DNA of 64,000 nt from assembly GCA_003864495.1 (NCBI GenBank), contig ML133395.1, positions 340,307 through 404,306 on the forward strand. The letters are read 5' to 3'. Source of the stretch: Nemopilema nomurai (lineage: Eukaryota > Cnidaria > Scyphozoa > Rhizostomeae > Rhizostomatidae). Below the pieces are notes generated by a model, which did no database searches, had not been told where the DNA came from, and was given only the letters and a program-made list of their open reading frames with translations. Position 1 is the stretch's first letter. Each line of letters begins with the position of its first letter. Both the position numbers and the translations under genes were made by a program. This document shows, piece after piece, positions 38,901 to 51,800 of the stretch.

Positions 38901-39055
38901 CCTTAATAGAAACTTGATTCAATTGCCCTAAGCTGACAGTTTGATCGCTGTGTTTTTAAGCATCTCTTTCTTTTCTTCAGGAGGGATTGGCCGTCTGCAC
39001 ATCCTTTGATCAATCTTTGCGCGTCCTTTTTGTGACGAAGCTCAACCGGATATGA
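32923..39055 (+). CDS. DNAAF10: Dynein axonemal assembly factor 10 (WDR92/Monad)
   Basis: Nine exons: 32923-33096, 34455-34555, 34877-35007, 35606-35707, 36584-36699, 36851-36985, 37475-37572, 37940-38072 and 38981-39055. Phases agree throughout, giving 354 aa (human about 357). It begins [20 protein letters not shown] and runs collinearly with WDR92 through [61 protein letters not shown] and [14 protein letters not shown] to VTKLNRI. It is a seven-bladed WD40 propeller. The family works with R2TP-like chaperones in cytoplasmic preassembly of axonemal dynein arms, implying motile cilia in this organism. The first donor could be GAG|GTCTCT (33096, used here; gap-free against the human protein) or TCT|GTAACA (33102, adding Val-Ser). 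Confidence 0.95.
33097..34454. other. DNAAF10 intron 1
   Basis: AT-rich, no feature recognised. Confidence 0.6.
37060..37262. repeat. Degenerate short tandem repeat in DNAAF10 intron 6
   Basis: Loose repetition of an AATGCCAATAT-like unit of roughly 13-16 bp (ATGCCAATGTATAATGCGAA, ATGCTAATATTCAATGCCGA, ATGCCAATATATGATGCCAA and similar). Copies are diverged and the period is irregular. Confidence 0.55.
38236..38330. repeat. GATT/GACT simple repeat in DNAAF10 intron 8
   Basis: Tract of GACTGATT/GATTCATT units, similar in composition to the one at 19212-19297. Confidence 0.8.
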
Positions 39056-41645
39056 TCAGTCATGAAAGCGAGGCAACTTAACCTCGTCCCAAGCATGTAC
39101 AGTTTCCCATTGCCCACTGCAACTGCTTCATTCCACTTTGACAAATCGTTTGCCGTTGTTAAACAACTTCTATTAAACAACTTCTATTAAATGCTTTGTG
39201 TGCCGTCTGTTAGAATTGTATAAACAAATTTGTTTGTGTCCAATATATTTTACTGCTTTCATTAAGCACAGAGAGGACTTTGAACAGTATTTCATTTGTA
39301 TTGGCATGACTATAGTTGCTGAATGGCAAGCTGGCCTCGTATTTAGCTCGTATTCCTAGTCATTTTTGGTATCCATTAAAAAGCTTGCAAACCCCCCGCG
39401 ATCAGCTTCCCTACTACTTGCCTGTAACCTATGCATTCGAGTTGCCCTGCTGTTTTTCATACACATTTACTCTTCGCTTTTGAACTACCCGCGGTAAAGG
39501 TCAGGTTTGCGTCTTGGCCTAGCAGCTTTTAAGTTGTAAATCTATGTAGCTGTAATCTGGTAGGGTTTGTATGAATTTCTGTTCCACCTTATCAGACTGG
39601 ATGGCTGGATGTTGCAAGAAATTAGGGCGTAAATCAGTTGTCTTTGTGCCTTCGTGTCTTAAATTATGGTGTTAATACTGATCGATGGGGACGGGTTAGT
39701 ATTTTCTCTTTATTTATAGGTATTAGAATTACCTACAGCAGGTCGTGCATTTTCAAATGAAACTATTCCTTTTGCTGCAAGCTTCCACGGTTGCTTCCAT
39801 TGTTTGTTAGATGAAATATGGCTTTGAATTTCGGTTACCATTGCAGATGAGTTGATGTAAACAAAGCTGCAGTTTGACACATTGCAGATGAGTTGATGTG
39901 AAAACTCGGCTTAGATTAGGTCTCATGGTCTTCCTTCTGAATATTGAAAATTATCTTCCCTGTGATCATTTGAACAACGTATAAACATAGTCAATGTTGC
40001 CCCTGCGAGTCACCAAGATTTCTGGAGACAGAAAATACTTCAAAGGTGTTGATGCAAAACAACTACTTCCTATCTTTATGACTAGCTAGTTATGAACTCA
40101 AAAACCCTAATAAAGATTAAACTAGAATATTTGTTAGATTGCCTAATTGTATTTACTATCAACTGGGTGTTTTAGTTCGCCTTTGCTTCGCCATGATTTG
40201 CTTTAATTTGCTTTGCCACGTACGGTGCAAAAGCGCCTGTGTTCGTCGCCATCTAAAGAGCGATGGCATCATCTCAAACTGCAGTTCTCGGCACCTACGT
40301 ACTGACTTTTATTGAAGCTTTGCTTTCATGTCCAGGCTCTGGCAAATACAGAATCTTGAAAGCATTAGCATGAAGTGCAGTGTCCCATCTGGCGAATTGC
40401 CACTGGCTGCAGGGTAGGAAAGACGCAGGAGTGCAATGCTCATCCATTATATTTGTAATGGAAGCAGTTAACTTTTGACGTTTGATGTTAACTTCCTTGT
40501 CATTGTTAGTATAATATCAACTGCAACTTTCAATTTTCATTTATCTTTATCTATCACTTCAAAGATATCTCACTCGTCGTCATTCAAATCTAATGACACA
40601 GGCAACAGAAGCTTTGAATTCGACTGTTTCTGTAGTGAAGCATATATCTATCTTCACGCACCTTTCGTTTTTCTATGATTGTTTCTTTGAGCACAATTTT
40701 TTTAAGATTCCTCAGATAGAAATAATTCATCGTAACAGGCTCTTCAAAGGACTTTCGAACAGGAATTAATGACATAAAGGGGAGTAAGTAGACAATCCAA
40801 CTACATAAAATGAATGGTACAGCAGTAAGGAAGAACCAAAATTCATTTATCTTAAAAGATTACGTGATTATATTCTTGTTATTTATTGTGAGATCCAAAT
40901 ACTTCTGATCATAAAAGCCTCAAAATTGTCAGAGCCATCTCTAAAATTTCACTGAAAGGTTTATCGCCTTTTATACTAATTGATTGTCCCCCTATTGTAC
41001 CAAACTGACATCCGTATTAAGAAATCCTTTTTCCTTATTGCTTTTAGATACTGATTGCTCGGCATCCTTGAAATGGTCTCTGGATAAATCAAGTGTTGAG
41101 CTAAAAAGAGCCCCTCTTCTTAATTCAACTTATCAATAGAAGAAATACCCCAATGCATGGCTTATTTGTTCGACAAAGACTTTGTTTGCTTAAGGGGTAA
41201 GAAATGATCTTGTTATTGCAATTAAGAAATGTTACTTGTACTTCATTGAGTTTTTTTTAAACAGGCAAATTATTAAAATGCCCAATGATACGAGTGTCTT
41301 AAAATTAAGCTTCTTAGAGTAGAAAATGGGTAACAACAATAAGTAAGGGCCGTGATGAAGTGAATACAACAAGGTAAAAACCACAATAAAAAGCTATAAA
41401 AAGTGATAAGCGAAGGACGACTGATCCTGATGCTTTCAATAAAATTTTGATACACCTTTAAGCATTTTCTATGGAAGAACTTGCAAAGCAATTTGTATCA
41501 TATAATTCTCATCTACGGATATATTCAAGGGTATATGCCAAAATTTTCTTTTCAATCCATTTTAGTAGAAATTCAGCTTGAGTGCGTGACTTGGCCTAGA
41601 AAGAGGCCATCCCCTCCCCCATAAGCAAATTACTTAGCAGGTGCC
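39056..41645. other. Intergenic, DNAAF10 3' UTR to array
   Basis: No gene recognised. ATTAAA hexamers near 39174 and 39186 could serve as DNAAF10 poly(A) signals. A 20-bp direct repeat, CATTGCAGATGAGTTGATGT, lies at 39839-39858 and 39880-39899. Confidence 0.5.
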
Positions 41646-41647
41646 TA

Positions 41648-41890
41648 CAATCCTGGCCAAAAGGTTAGTGGACTGGAGAAAAAAACCACTAAGATTGCAA
41701 TTTTATCCCGAAAATGGTATAGAAACCCCCCACCCCTGCAGCAATGTTGGTTTTTTGGAAAATACCAGAGTATCAGTTACCGAAATGAGTAGAAATAAGC
41801 ATCTCAACATTGCTTGTGGTGGGTGGGGAGTGTATCTTTTAAAAAAGGCGGCAATTTGCCAGCCAGTCCACTATCTTTTGGCCAGGATTG
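41648..41890. mobile_element. Fold-back (MITE-like) module, leftmost copy
   Basis: Begins CAATCCTGGCCAAAAG and ends with its reverse complement, CTTTTGGCCAGGATTG. The inverted match continues for about 28 bp (TTAGTGGACTGG against CCAGTCCACTA, with one mismatch/indel). Weaker inverted similarity runs inward around CCCCACCCC..GCAATGTTG. No coding capacity. The preceding TA plus the TA after the rightmost module would be the target duplication of the whole block. Confidence 0.85.
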
Positions 41891-43039
41891 TCCGATTTTG
41901 AAGGAAAATGAAAATCCATCATAGCGGTTTATTGGGTATCGGAAAGGGCTATTAGGGGTCTAGAAATGGGCGCCCAATCCTAAAAAACTAGGAAGTCGGT
42001 CTTTTAGAGTAATATGTGTTAAATCTTCATGAAAATTCAAAAATTCAAAATGCTGCACCTGACGTAGTAAATCTGAGGAGACGCGGCATGTTTGCCTACA
42101 TTAATAAGATTTATAGTTCTCTGCGCGGTGGGTACATAATTATCATGGGAAATATAGATGTTGGGGTCCTGCCTAGTCAATTAGCTATAAATCATTGGTT
42201 GGTATGGGTTAAATAGCGTGCGCAACGCGTTTTGCTTCAGACTTTGCTATTTGGCACTATGACGAGAGAATACCTCCGACGAGAAAGAGAATGGAATGAT
42301 GGCTGTTAGGTGGAGAATATTTGAGTTTACCCATCAGATACCAGCAGATGAACAAAAAAACATTCCGAGTTGTCCTCGCTGCTTTGCAGAGCTGATAATG
42401 AGCGGTAGCGATGTGTAATTTCCAAATTGTCACGAGTTACCAACGAGTTACCAACGAGTCACCAACGAGTTACCATAACGGGTTACCATTTCTAATAGTG
42501 GCTTTATATGGGAAAACCACGAGTTACCATGACTTTTTATATAAATATATATATATTCTATTTTATAAAGAAAGTGGTAACTCGTTGGTATCTCGTTCAC
42601 ATCCATACTGAGCTTTGTAAATGTATAATGTAACTCGTTCGGTAACTCGTTGGTAACTCGTGGTAACTCGTAATCATTTTCCAATTACGGTGCAAACGGC
42701 TTCTTTTACCAGCATTATACATTAGCGCATGCGTATAGTTAGGTTTACTGTTAAAAATTCCAAATTGCGAATTTTGATTCTTATACATAGTTCTAGAAGA
42801 CACATAAACACATGTTAGTTGTAGTTCCAGTTTATTTATTTATATCACCTATAAACCCTATAAACCCCAAAAATCCCGCCCACCCCCTCGAATGTGAAAA
42901 TCTTTTAAACCTCAACACTTGCATTCAAGTCACTCGTTATACAAATAGAGGTAAAAGCAAACATGCCGACAACATTTCACAGTATCTGAGTGTGTATTGG
43001 CCCAAATCTTTGCATGCCCCTTTTTGCCGCTACATAGGA
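41891..43039. repeat. Array spacer, unit 1 (type description)
   Basis: The ~1149-bp spacer runs from TCCGATTTTGAAGG to GCTACATAGGA. It contains an inverted motif cluster (42432-42670) and a CCCTATAAACCCC/CCCGCCCACCCCC stretch near the right end. It is otherwise unique-looking AT-rich DNA without coding signal. The flanking GGA and TCC are complementary, so inside the array the module's inverted repeat extends three further bases. Confidence 0.8.
42432..42670. repeat. Inverted cluster of CGAGTTACC motifs
   Basis: The left arm has four exact CGAGTTACC motifs plus variants CGAGTCACC and CGGGTTACC. The right arm has four exact GGTAACTCG motifs plus variants GGTATCTCG and TGTAACTCG. Between them is an AT-rich centre (TATATAAATATATATATATTC). 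The arms can pair into a long imperfect hairpin. The same cluster recurs in all ten spacers. Confidence 0.85.
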
Positions 43040-45814
43040 CAATCCTGGCCAAAAGGTTAGTGGACTGGAGAAAAAAACCACTAAGATTGCAATTTTATCC
43101 CGAAAATGGTATAGAAACCCCCCACCCCTGCAGCAATGTTGGTTTTTTGGAAAATACCAGAGTATTCAGTTACCGAATGAGTAGAAATAAGCATCTCAAC
43201 ATTGCTTGTGGGGGTGGGGAGTGTATCTTTTAAAAAAGGCGGCAATTTGCCAGCCAGTCCACTATCTTTTGGCCAGGATTGTCCGATTTTGAAGGAAAAT
43301 GAAAATCCATCATAGCGGTTTATTGGGTATCGGAAAGGGCTATTAGGGGTCTAGAAATGGGCGCCCAATCCTAAAAAACTAGGAAGTCGGTCTTTTAGAG
43401 TAATATGTGTTAAATCTTCATGAAAATTCAAAAATTCAAAATGCTGCACCTGACGTAGTAAATCTGAGGAGACGCGGCATGTTTGCCTACATTAATAAGA
43501 TTTATAGTTCTCTGCGCGGTGGGTACATAATTATCATGGGAAATATAGATGTTGGGGTCCTGCCTAGTCAATTAGCTATAAATCATTGGTTGGTATGGGT
43601 TAAATAGCGTGCGCAACGCGTTTTGCTTCAGACTTTGCTATTTGGCACTATGACGAGAGAATACCTCCGACGAGAAAGAGAATGGAATGATGGCTGTTAG
43701 GTGGAGAATATTTGAGTTTACCCATCAGATACCAGCAGATGAACAAAAAAACATTCCGAGTTGTCCTCGCTGCTTTGCAGAGCTGATAATGAGCGGTAGC
43801 GATGTGTAATTTCCAAATTGTCACGAGTTACCAACGAGTTACCAACGAGTCACCAACGAGTTACCATAACGGGTTACCATTTCTAATAGTGGCTTTATAT
43901 GGGAAAACCACGAGTTACCATGACTTTTATATAAATATATATATATTCTATTTTATAAAGAAAGTGGTAACTCGTTGGTATCTCGTTCACATCCATACTG
44001 AGCTTTGTAAATGTATAATGTAACTCGTTCGGTAACTCGTTGGTAACTCGTGGTAACTCGTAATCATTTTCCAATTACGGTGCAAACGGCTTCTTTTACC
44101 AGCATTATACATTAGCGCATGCGTATAGTTAGGTTTACTGTTAAAAATTCCAAATTGCGAATTTTGATTCTTATACATAGTTCTAGAAGACACATAAACA
44201 CATGTTAGTTGTAGTTCCAGTTTATTTATTTATATCACCTATAAACCCTATAAACCCCAAAAATCCCGCCCCCACCCCCTCGAATGTGAAAATCTTTTAA
44301 ACCTCAACACTTGCATTCAAGTCACTCGTTATACAAATAGAGGTAAAAGCAAACATGCCGACAACATTTCACAGTATCTGAGTGTGTATTGGCCCAAATC
44401 TTTGCATGCCCCTTTTTGCCGCTACATAGGACAATCCTGGCCAAAAGGTTAGTGGACTGGAGAAAAAAACCACTAAGATTGCAATTTTATCCCGAAAATG
44501 GTATAGAAACCCCCCACCCCTGCAGCAATGTTGGTTTTTTGGAAAATACCAAGTATCAGTTACCGAAATGAGTAGAAATAAGCATCTCAACATTGCTTGT
44601 GGGGGTGGGGAGTGTATCTTTTAAAAAAGGCGGCAATTTGCCAGCCAGTCCACTATCTTTTGGCCAGGATTGTCCGATTTTGAAGGAAAATGAAAATCCA
44701 TCATAGCGGTTTATTGGGTATCGGAAAGGGCTATTAGGGGTCTAGAAATGGGCGCCCAATCCTAAAAAACTAGGAAGTCGGTCTTTTAGAGTAATATGTG
44801 TTAAATCTTCATGAAAATTCAAAAATTCAAAATGCTGCACCTGACGTAGTAAATCTGAGGAGACGCGGCATGTTTGCCTACATTAATAAGATTTATAGTT
44901 CTCTGCGCGGTGGGTACATAATTATCATGGGAAATATAGATGTTGGGGTCCTGCCTAGTCAATTAGCTATAAATCATTGGTTGGTATGGGTTAAATAGCG
45001 TGCGCAACGCGTTTTGCTTCAGACTTTGCTATTTGGCACTATGACGAGAGAATACCTCCGACGAGAAAGAGAATGGAATGATGGCTGTTAGGTGGAGAAT
45101 ATTTGAGTTTACCCATCAGATACCAGCAGATGAACAAAAAAACATTCCGAGTTGTCCTCGCTGCTTTGCAGAGCTGATAATGAGCGGTAGCGATGTGTAA
45201 TTTCCAAATTGTCACGAGTTACCAACGAGTTACCAACGAGTCACCAACGAGTTACCATAACGGGTTACCATTTCTAATAGTGGCTTTATATGGGAAAACC
45301 ACGAGTTACCATGACTTTTTATATAAATATATATATATTCTATTTTATAAAGAAAGTGGTAACTCGTTGGTATCTCGTTCACATCCATACTGAGCTTTGT
45401 AAATGTATAATGTAACTCGTTCGGTAACTCGTTGGTAACTCGTGGTAACTCGTAATCATTTTCCAATTACGGTGCAAACGGCTTCTTTTACCAGCATTAT
45501 ACATTAGCGCATGCGTATAGTTAGGTTTACTGTTAAAAATTCCAAATTGCGAATTTTGATTCTTATACATAGTTCTAGAAGACACATAAACACATGTTAG
45601 TTGTAGTTCCAGTTTATTTATTTATATCACCTATAAACCCTATAAACCCCAAAAATCCCGCCCCCACCCCCTCGAATGTGAAAATCTTTTAAACCTCAAC
45701 ACTTGCATTCAAGTCACTCGTTATACAAATAGAGGTAAAAGCAAACATGCCGACAACATTTCACAGTATCTGAGTGTGTATTGGCCCAAATCTTTGCATG
45801 CCCCTTTTTGCCGC

Positions 45815-45830
45815 TACATAGGAGTCCGAT
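45815..45830. other. Unit junction lacking the module
   Basis: Between spacers 3 and 4 the sequence reads CATAGGA-G-TCCGATTTT, where other junctions carry CATAGGA-[CAATCC..GGATTG]-TCCGATTTT. The module is absent except for a single G, while both spacer ends are intact to the base. Confidence 0.9.
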
Positions 45831-48800
45831 TTTGAAGGAAAATGAAAATCCATCATAGCGGTTTATTGGGTATCGGAAAGGGCTATTAGGGGTCTAGAAA
45901 TGGGCGCCCAATCCTAAAAAACTAGGAAGTCGGTCTTTTAGAGTAATATGTGTTAAATCTTCATGAAAATTCAAAAATTCAAAATGCTGCACCTGACGTA
46001 GTAAATCTGAGGAGACGCGGCATGTTTGCCTACATTAATAAGATTTATAGTTCTCTGCGCGGTGGGTACATAATTATCATGGGAAATATAGATGTTGGGG
46101 TCCTGCCTAGTCAATTAGCTATAAATCATTGGTTGGTATGGGTTAAATAGCGTGCGCAACGCGTTTTGCTTCAGACTTTGCTATTTGGCACTATGACGAG
46201 AGAATACCTCCGACGAGAAAGAGAATGGAATGATGGCTGTTAGGTGGAGAATATTTGAGTTTACCCATCAGATACCAGCAGATGAACAAAAAAACATTCC
46301 GAGTTGTCCTCGCTGCTTTGCAGAGCTGATAATGAGCGGTAGCGATGTGTAATTTCCAAATTGTCACGAGTTACCAACGAGTTACCAACGAGTCACCAAC
46401 GAGTTACCATAACGGGTTACCATTTCTAATAGTGGCTTTATATGGGAAAACCACGAGTTACCATGACTTTTTATATAAATATATATATATTCTATTTTAT
46501 AAAGAAAGTGGTAACTCGTTGGTATCTCGTTCACATCCATACTGAGCTTTGTAAATGTATAATGTAACTCGTTCGGTAACTCGTTGGTAACTCGTGGTAA
46601 CTCGTAATCATTTTCCAATTACGGTGCAAACGGCTTCTTTTACCAGCATTATACATTAGCGCATGCGTATAGTTAGGTTTACTGTTAAAAATTCCAAATT
46701 GCGAATTTTGATTCTTATACATAGTTCTAGAAGACACATAAACACATGTTAGTTGTAGTTCCAGTTTATTTATTTATATCACCTATAAACCCTATAAACC
46801 CCAAAAATCCCGCCCCACCCCCTCGAATGTGAAAATCTTTTAAACCTCAACACTTGCATTCAAGTCACTCGTTATACAAATAGAGGTAAAAGCAAACATG
46901 CCGACAACATTTCACAGTATCTGAGTGTGTATTGGCCCAAATCTTTGCATGCCCCTTTTTGCCGCTACATAGGACAATCCTGGCCAAAAGGTTAGTGGAC
47001 TGGAGAAAAAAACCACTAAGATTGCAATTTTATCCCGAAAATGGTATAGAAACCCCCACCCCTGCAGCAATGTTGGTTTTTTGGAAAATACCAGAGTATC
47101 AGTTACCGAAATGAGTAGAAATAAGCATCTCAACATTGCTTGTGGTGGGTGGGGAGTGTATCTTTTAAAAAAGGCGGCAATTTGCCAGCCAGTCCACTAT
47201 CTTTTGGCCAGGATTGTCCGATTTTGAAGGAAAATGAAAATCCATCATAGCGGTTTATTGGGTATCGGAAAGGGCTATTAGGGGTCTAGAAATGGGCGCC
47301 CAATCCTAAAAAACTAGGAAGTCGGTCTTTTAGAGTAATATGTGTTAAATCTTCATGAAAATTCAAAAATTCAAAATGCTGCACCTGACGTAGTAAATCT
47401 GAGGAGACGCGGCATGTTTGCCTACATTAATAAGATTTATAGTTCTCTGCGCGGTGGGTACATAATTATCATGGGAAATATAGATGTTGGGGTCCTGCCT
47501 AGTCAATTAGCTATAAATCATTGGTTGGTATGGGTTAAATAGCGTGCGCAACGCGTTTTGCTTCAGACTTTGCTATTTGGCACTATGACGAGAGAATACC
47601 TCCGACGAGAAAGAAGAATGGAATGATGGCTGTTAGGTGGAGAATATTTGAGTTTACCCATCAGATACCAGCAGATGAACAAAAAAACATTCCGAGTTGT
47701 CCTCGCTGCTTTGCAGAGCTGATAATGAGCGGTAGCGATGTGTAATTTCCAAATTGTCACGAGTTACCAACGAGTTACCAACGAGTCACCAACGAGTTAC
47801 CATAACGGGTTACCATTTCTAATAGTGGCTTTATATGGGAAAACCACGAGTTACCATGACTTTTATATAAATATATATATATTCTATTTTATAAAGAAAG
47901 TGGTAACTCGTTGGTATCTCGTTCACATCCATACTGAGCTTTGTAAATGTATAATGTAACTCGTTCGGTAACTCGTTGGTAACTCGTGGTAACTCGTAAT
48001 CATTTTCCAATTACGGTGCAAACGGCTTCTTTTACCAGCATTATACATTAGCGCATGCGTATAGTTAGGTTTACTGTTAAAAATTCCAAATTGCGAATTT
48101 TGATTCTTATACATAGTTCTAGAAGACACATAAACACATGTTAGTTGTAGTTCCAGTTTATTTATTTATATCACCTATAAACCCTATAAACCCCAAAAAT
48201 CCCGCCCCCACCCCCTCGAATGTGAAAATCTTTTAAACCTCAACACTTGCATTCAAGTCACTCGTTATACAAATAGAGGTAAAAGCAAACATGCCGACAA
48301 CATTTCACAGTATCTGAGTGTGTATTGGCCCAAATCTTTGCATGCCCCTTTTTGCCGCTACATAGGACAATCCTGGCCAAAAGGTTAGTGGACTGGAGAA
48401 AAAAACCACTAAGATTGCAATTTTATCCCGAAAATGGTATAGAAACCCCCCACCCCTGCAGCAATGTTGGTTTTTTGGAAAATACCAAGTATCAGTTACC
48501 GAAATGAGTAGAAATAAGCATCTCAACATTGCTTGTGGGGGTGGGGAGTGTATCTTTTAAAAAAGGCGGCAATTTGCCAGCCAGTCCACTATCTTTTGGC
48601 CAGGATTGTCCGATTTTGAAGGAAAATGAAAATCCATCATAGCGGTTTATTGGGTATCGGAAAGGGCTATTAGGGGTCTAGAAATGGGCGCCCAATCCTA
48701 AAAAACTAGGAAGTCGGTCTTTTAGAGTAATATGTGTTAAATCTTCATGAAAATTCAAAAATTCAAAATGCTGCACCTGACGTAGTAAATCTGAGGAGAC

Positions 48801-51800
48801 GCGGCATGTTTGCCTACATTAATAAGATTTATAGTTCTCTGCGCGGTGGGTACATAATTATCATGGGAAATATAGATGTTGGGGTCCTGCCTAGTCAATT
48901 AGCTATAAATCATTGGTTGGTATGGGTTAAATAGCGTGCGCAACGCGTTTTGCTTCAGACTTTGCTATTTGGCACTATGACGAGAGAATACCTCCGACGA
49001 GAAAGAGAATGGAATGATGGCTGTTAGGTGGAGAATATTTGAGTTTACCCATCAGATACCAGCAGATGAACAAAAAAACATTCCGAGTTGTCCTCGCTGC
49101 TTTGCAGAGCTGATAATGAGCGGTAGCGATGTGTAATTTCCAAATTGTCACGAGTTACCAACGAGTTACCAACGAGTCACCAACGAGTTACCATAACGGG
49201 TTACCATTTCTAATAGTGGCTTTATATGGGAAAACCACGAGTTACCATGACTTTTATATAAATATATATATTCTATTTATAAAGAAAGTGGTAACTCGTT
49301 GGTATCTCGTTCACATCCATACTGAGCTTTGTAAATGTATAATGTAACTCGTTCGGTAACTCGTTGGTAACTCGTGGTAACTCGTAATCATTTTCCAATT
49401 ACGGTGCAAACGGCTTCTTTTACCAGCATTATACATTAGCGCATGCGTATAGTTAGGTTTACTGTTAAAAATTCCAAATTGCGAATTTTGATTCTTATAC
49501 ATAGTTCTAGAAGACACATAAACACATGTTAGTTGTAGTTCCAGTTTATTTATTTATATCACCTATAAACCTATAAACCCCAAAAATCCCGCCCCCACCC
49601 CCTCGAATGTGAAAATCTTTTAAACCTCAACACTTGCATTCAAGTCACTCGTTATACAAATAGAGGTAAAAGCAAACATGCCGACAACATTTCACAGTAT
49701 CTGAGTGTGTATTGGCCCAAATCTTTGCATGCCCCTTTTTGCCGCTACATAGGACAATCCTGGCCAAAAGGTTAGTGGACTGGAGAAAAAAACCACTAAG
49801 ATTGCAATTTTATCCCGAAAATGGTATAGAAACCCCCCACCCCTGCAGCAATGTTGGTTTTTTGGAAAATACCAGAGTATCAGTTACCGAAATGAGTAGA
49901 AATAAGCATCTCAACATTGCTTGTGGGGTGGGGAGTGTATCTTTTAAAAAAGGCGGCAATTTGCCAGCCAGTCCACTATCTTTTGGCCAGGATTGTCCGA
50001 TTTTGAAGGAAAATGAAAATCCATCATAGCGGTTTATTGGGTATCGGAAAGGGCTATTAGGGGTCTAGAAATGGGCGCCCAATCCTAAAAAACTAGGAAG
50101 TCGGTCTTTTAGAGTAATATGTGTTAAATCTTCATGAAAATTCAAAAATTCAAAATGCTGCACCTGACGTAGTAAATCTGAGGAGACGCGGCATGTTTGC
50201 CTACATTAATAAGATTTATAGTTCTCTGCGCGGTGGGTACATAATTATCATGGGAAATATAGATGTTGGGGTCCTGCCTAGTCAATTAGCTATAAATCAT
50301 TGGTTGGTATGGGTTAAATAGCGTGCGCAACGCGTTTTGCTTCAGACTTTGCTATTTGGCACTATGACGAGAGAATACCTCCGACGAGAAAGAGAATGGA
50401 ATGATGGCTGTTAGGTGGAGAATATTTGAGTTTACCCATCAGATACCAGCAGATGAACAAAAAAACATTCCGAGTTGTCCTCGCTGCTTTGCAGAGCTGA
50501 TAATGAGCGGTAGCGATGTGTAATTTCCAAATTGTCACGAGTTACCAACGAGTTACCAACGAGTCACCAACGAGTTACCATAACGGGTTACCATTTCTAA
50601 TAGTGGCTTTATATGGGAAAACCACGAGTTACCATGACTTTTATATAAATATATATATATTCTATTTATAAAGAAAGTGGTAACTCGTTGGTATCTCGTT
50701 CACATCCATACTGAGCTTTGTAAATGTATAATGTAACTCGTTCGGTAACTCGTTGGTAACTCGTGGTAACTCGTAATCATTTTCCAATTGTGCAAACGGC
50801 TCTCTTTTACCAGCATTATACATTAGCGCATGCGTATAGTTAGGTTTACTGTTAAAAATTCCAAATTGCGAATTTTGATTCTTATACATAGTTCTAGAAG
50901 ACACATAAACACATGTTAGTTGTAGTTCCAGTTTATTTATTTATATCACCTATAAACCCTATAAACCCCAAAAATCCCGCCCCCACCCCCTCGAATGTGA
51001 AAATCTTTTAAACCTCAACACTTGCATTCAAGTCACTCGTTATACAAATAGAGGTAAAAGCAAACATGCCGACAACATTTCACAGTATCTGAGTGTGTAT
51101 TGGCCCAAATCTTTGCATGCCCCTTTTTGCCGCTACATAGGACAATCCTGGCCAAAAGGTTAGTGGACTGGAGAAAAAAACCACTAAGATTGCAATTTTA
51201 TCCCGAAAATGGTATAGAAACCCCCCACCCCTGCAGCAATGTTGGTTTTTTGGAAAATACCAGAGTATCAGTTACCGAAATGAGTAGAAATAAGCATCTC
51301 AACATTGCTTGTGGTGGGTGGGGAGTGTATCTTTTAAAAAAGGCGGCAATTTGCCAGCCAGTCCACTATCTTTTGGCCAGGATTGTCCGATTTTGAAGGA
51401 AAATGAAAATCCATCATAGCGGTTTATTGGGTATCGGAAAGGGCTATTAGGGGTCTAGAAATGGGCGCCCAATCCTAAAAAACTAGGAAGTCGGTCTTTT
51501 AGAGTAATATGTGTTAAATCTTCATGAAAATTCAAAAATTCAAAATGCTGCACCTGACGTAGTAAATCTGAGGAGACGCGGCATGCCTACATTAATAAGA
51601 TTTATAGTTCTCTGCGCGGTGGGTACATAATTATCATGGGAAATATAGATGTTGGGGTCCTGCCTAGTCAATTAGCTATAAATCATTGGTTGGTATGGGT
51701 TAAATAGCGTGCGCAACGCGTTTTGCTTCAGACTTTGCTATTTGGCACTATGACGAGAGAATACCTCCGACGAGAAAGAGAATGGAATGATGGCTGTTAG

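Noticed and set aside
42843..42895. Telomere-like CCCTATAAACCCC stretch in the array units
   Set aside because: Does not repeat as TTAGGG/CCCTAA; an isolated C-rich tract.
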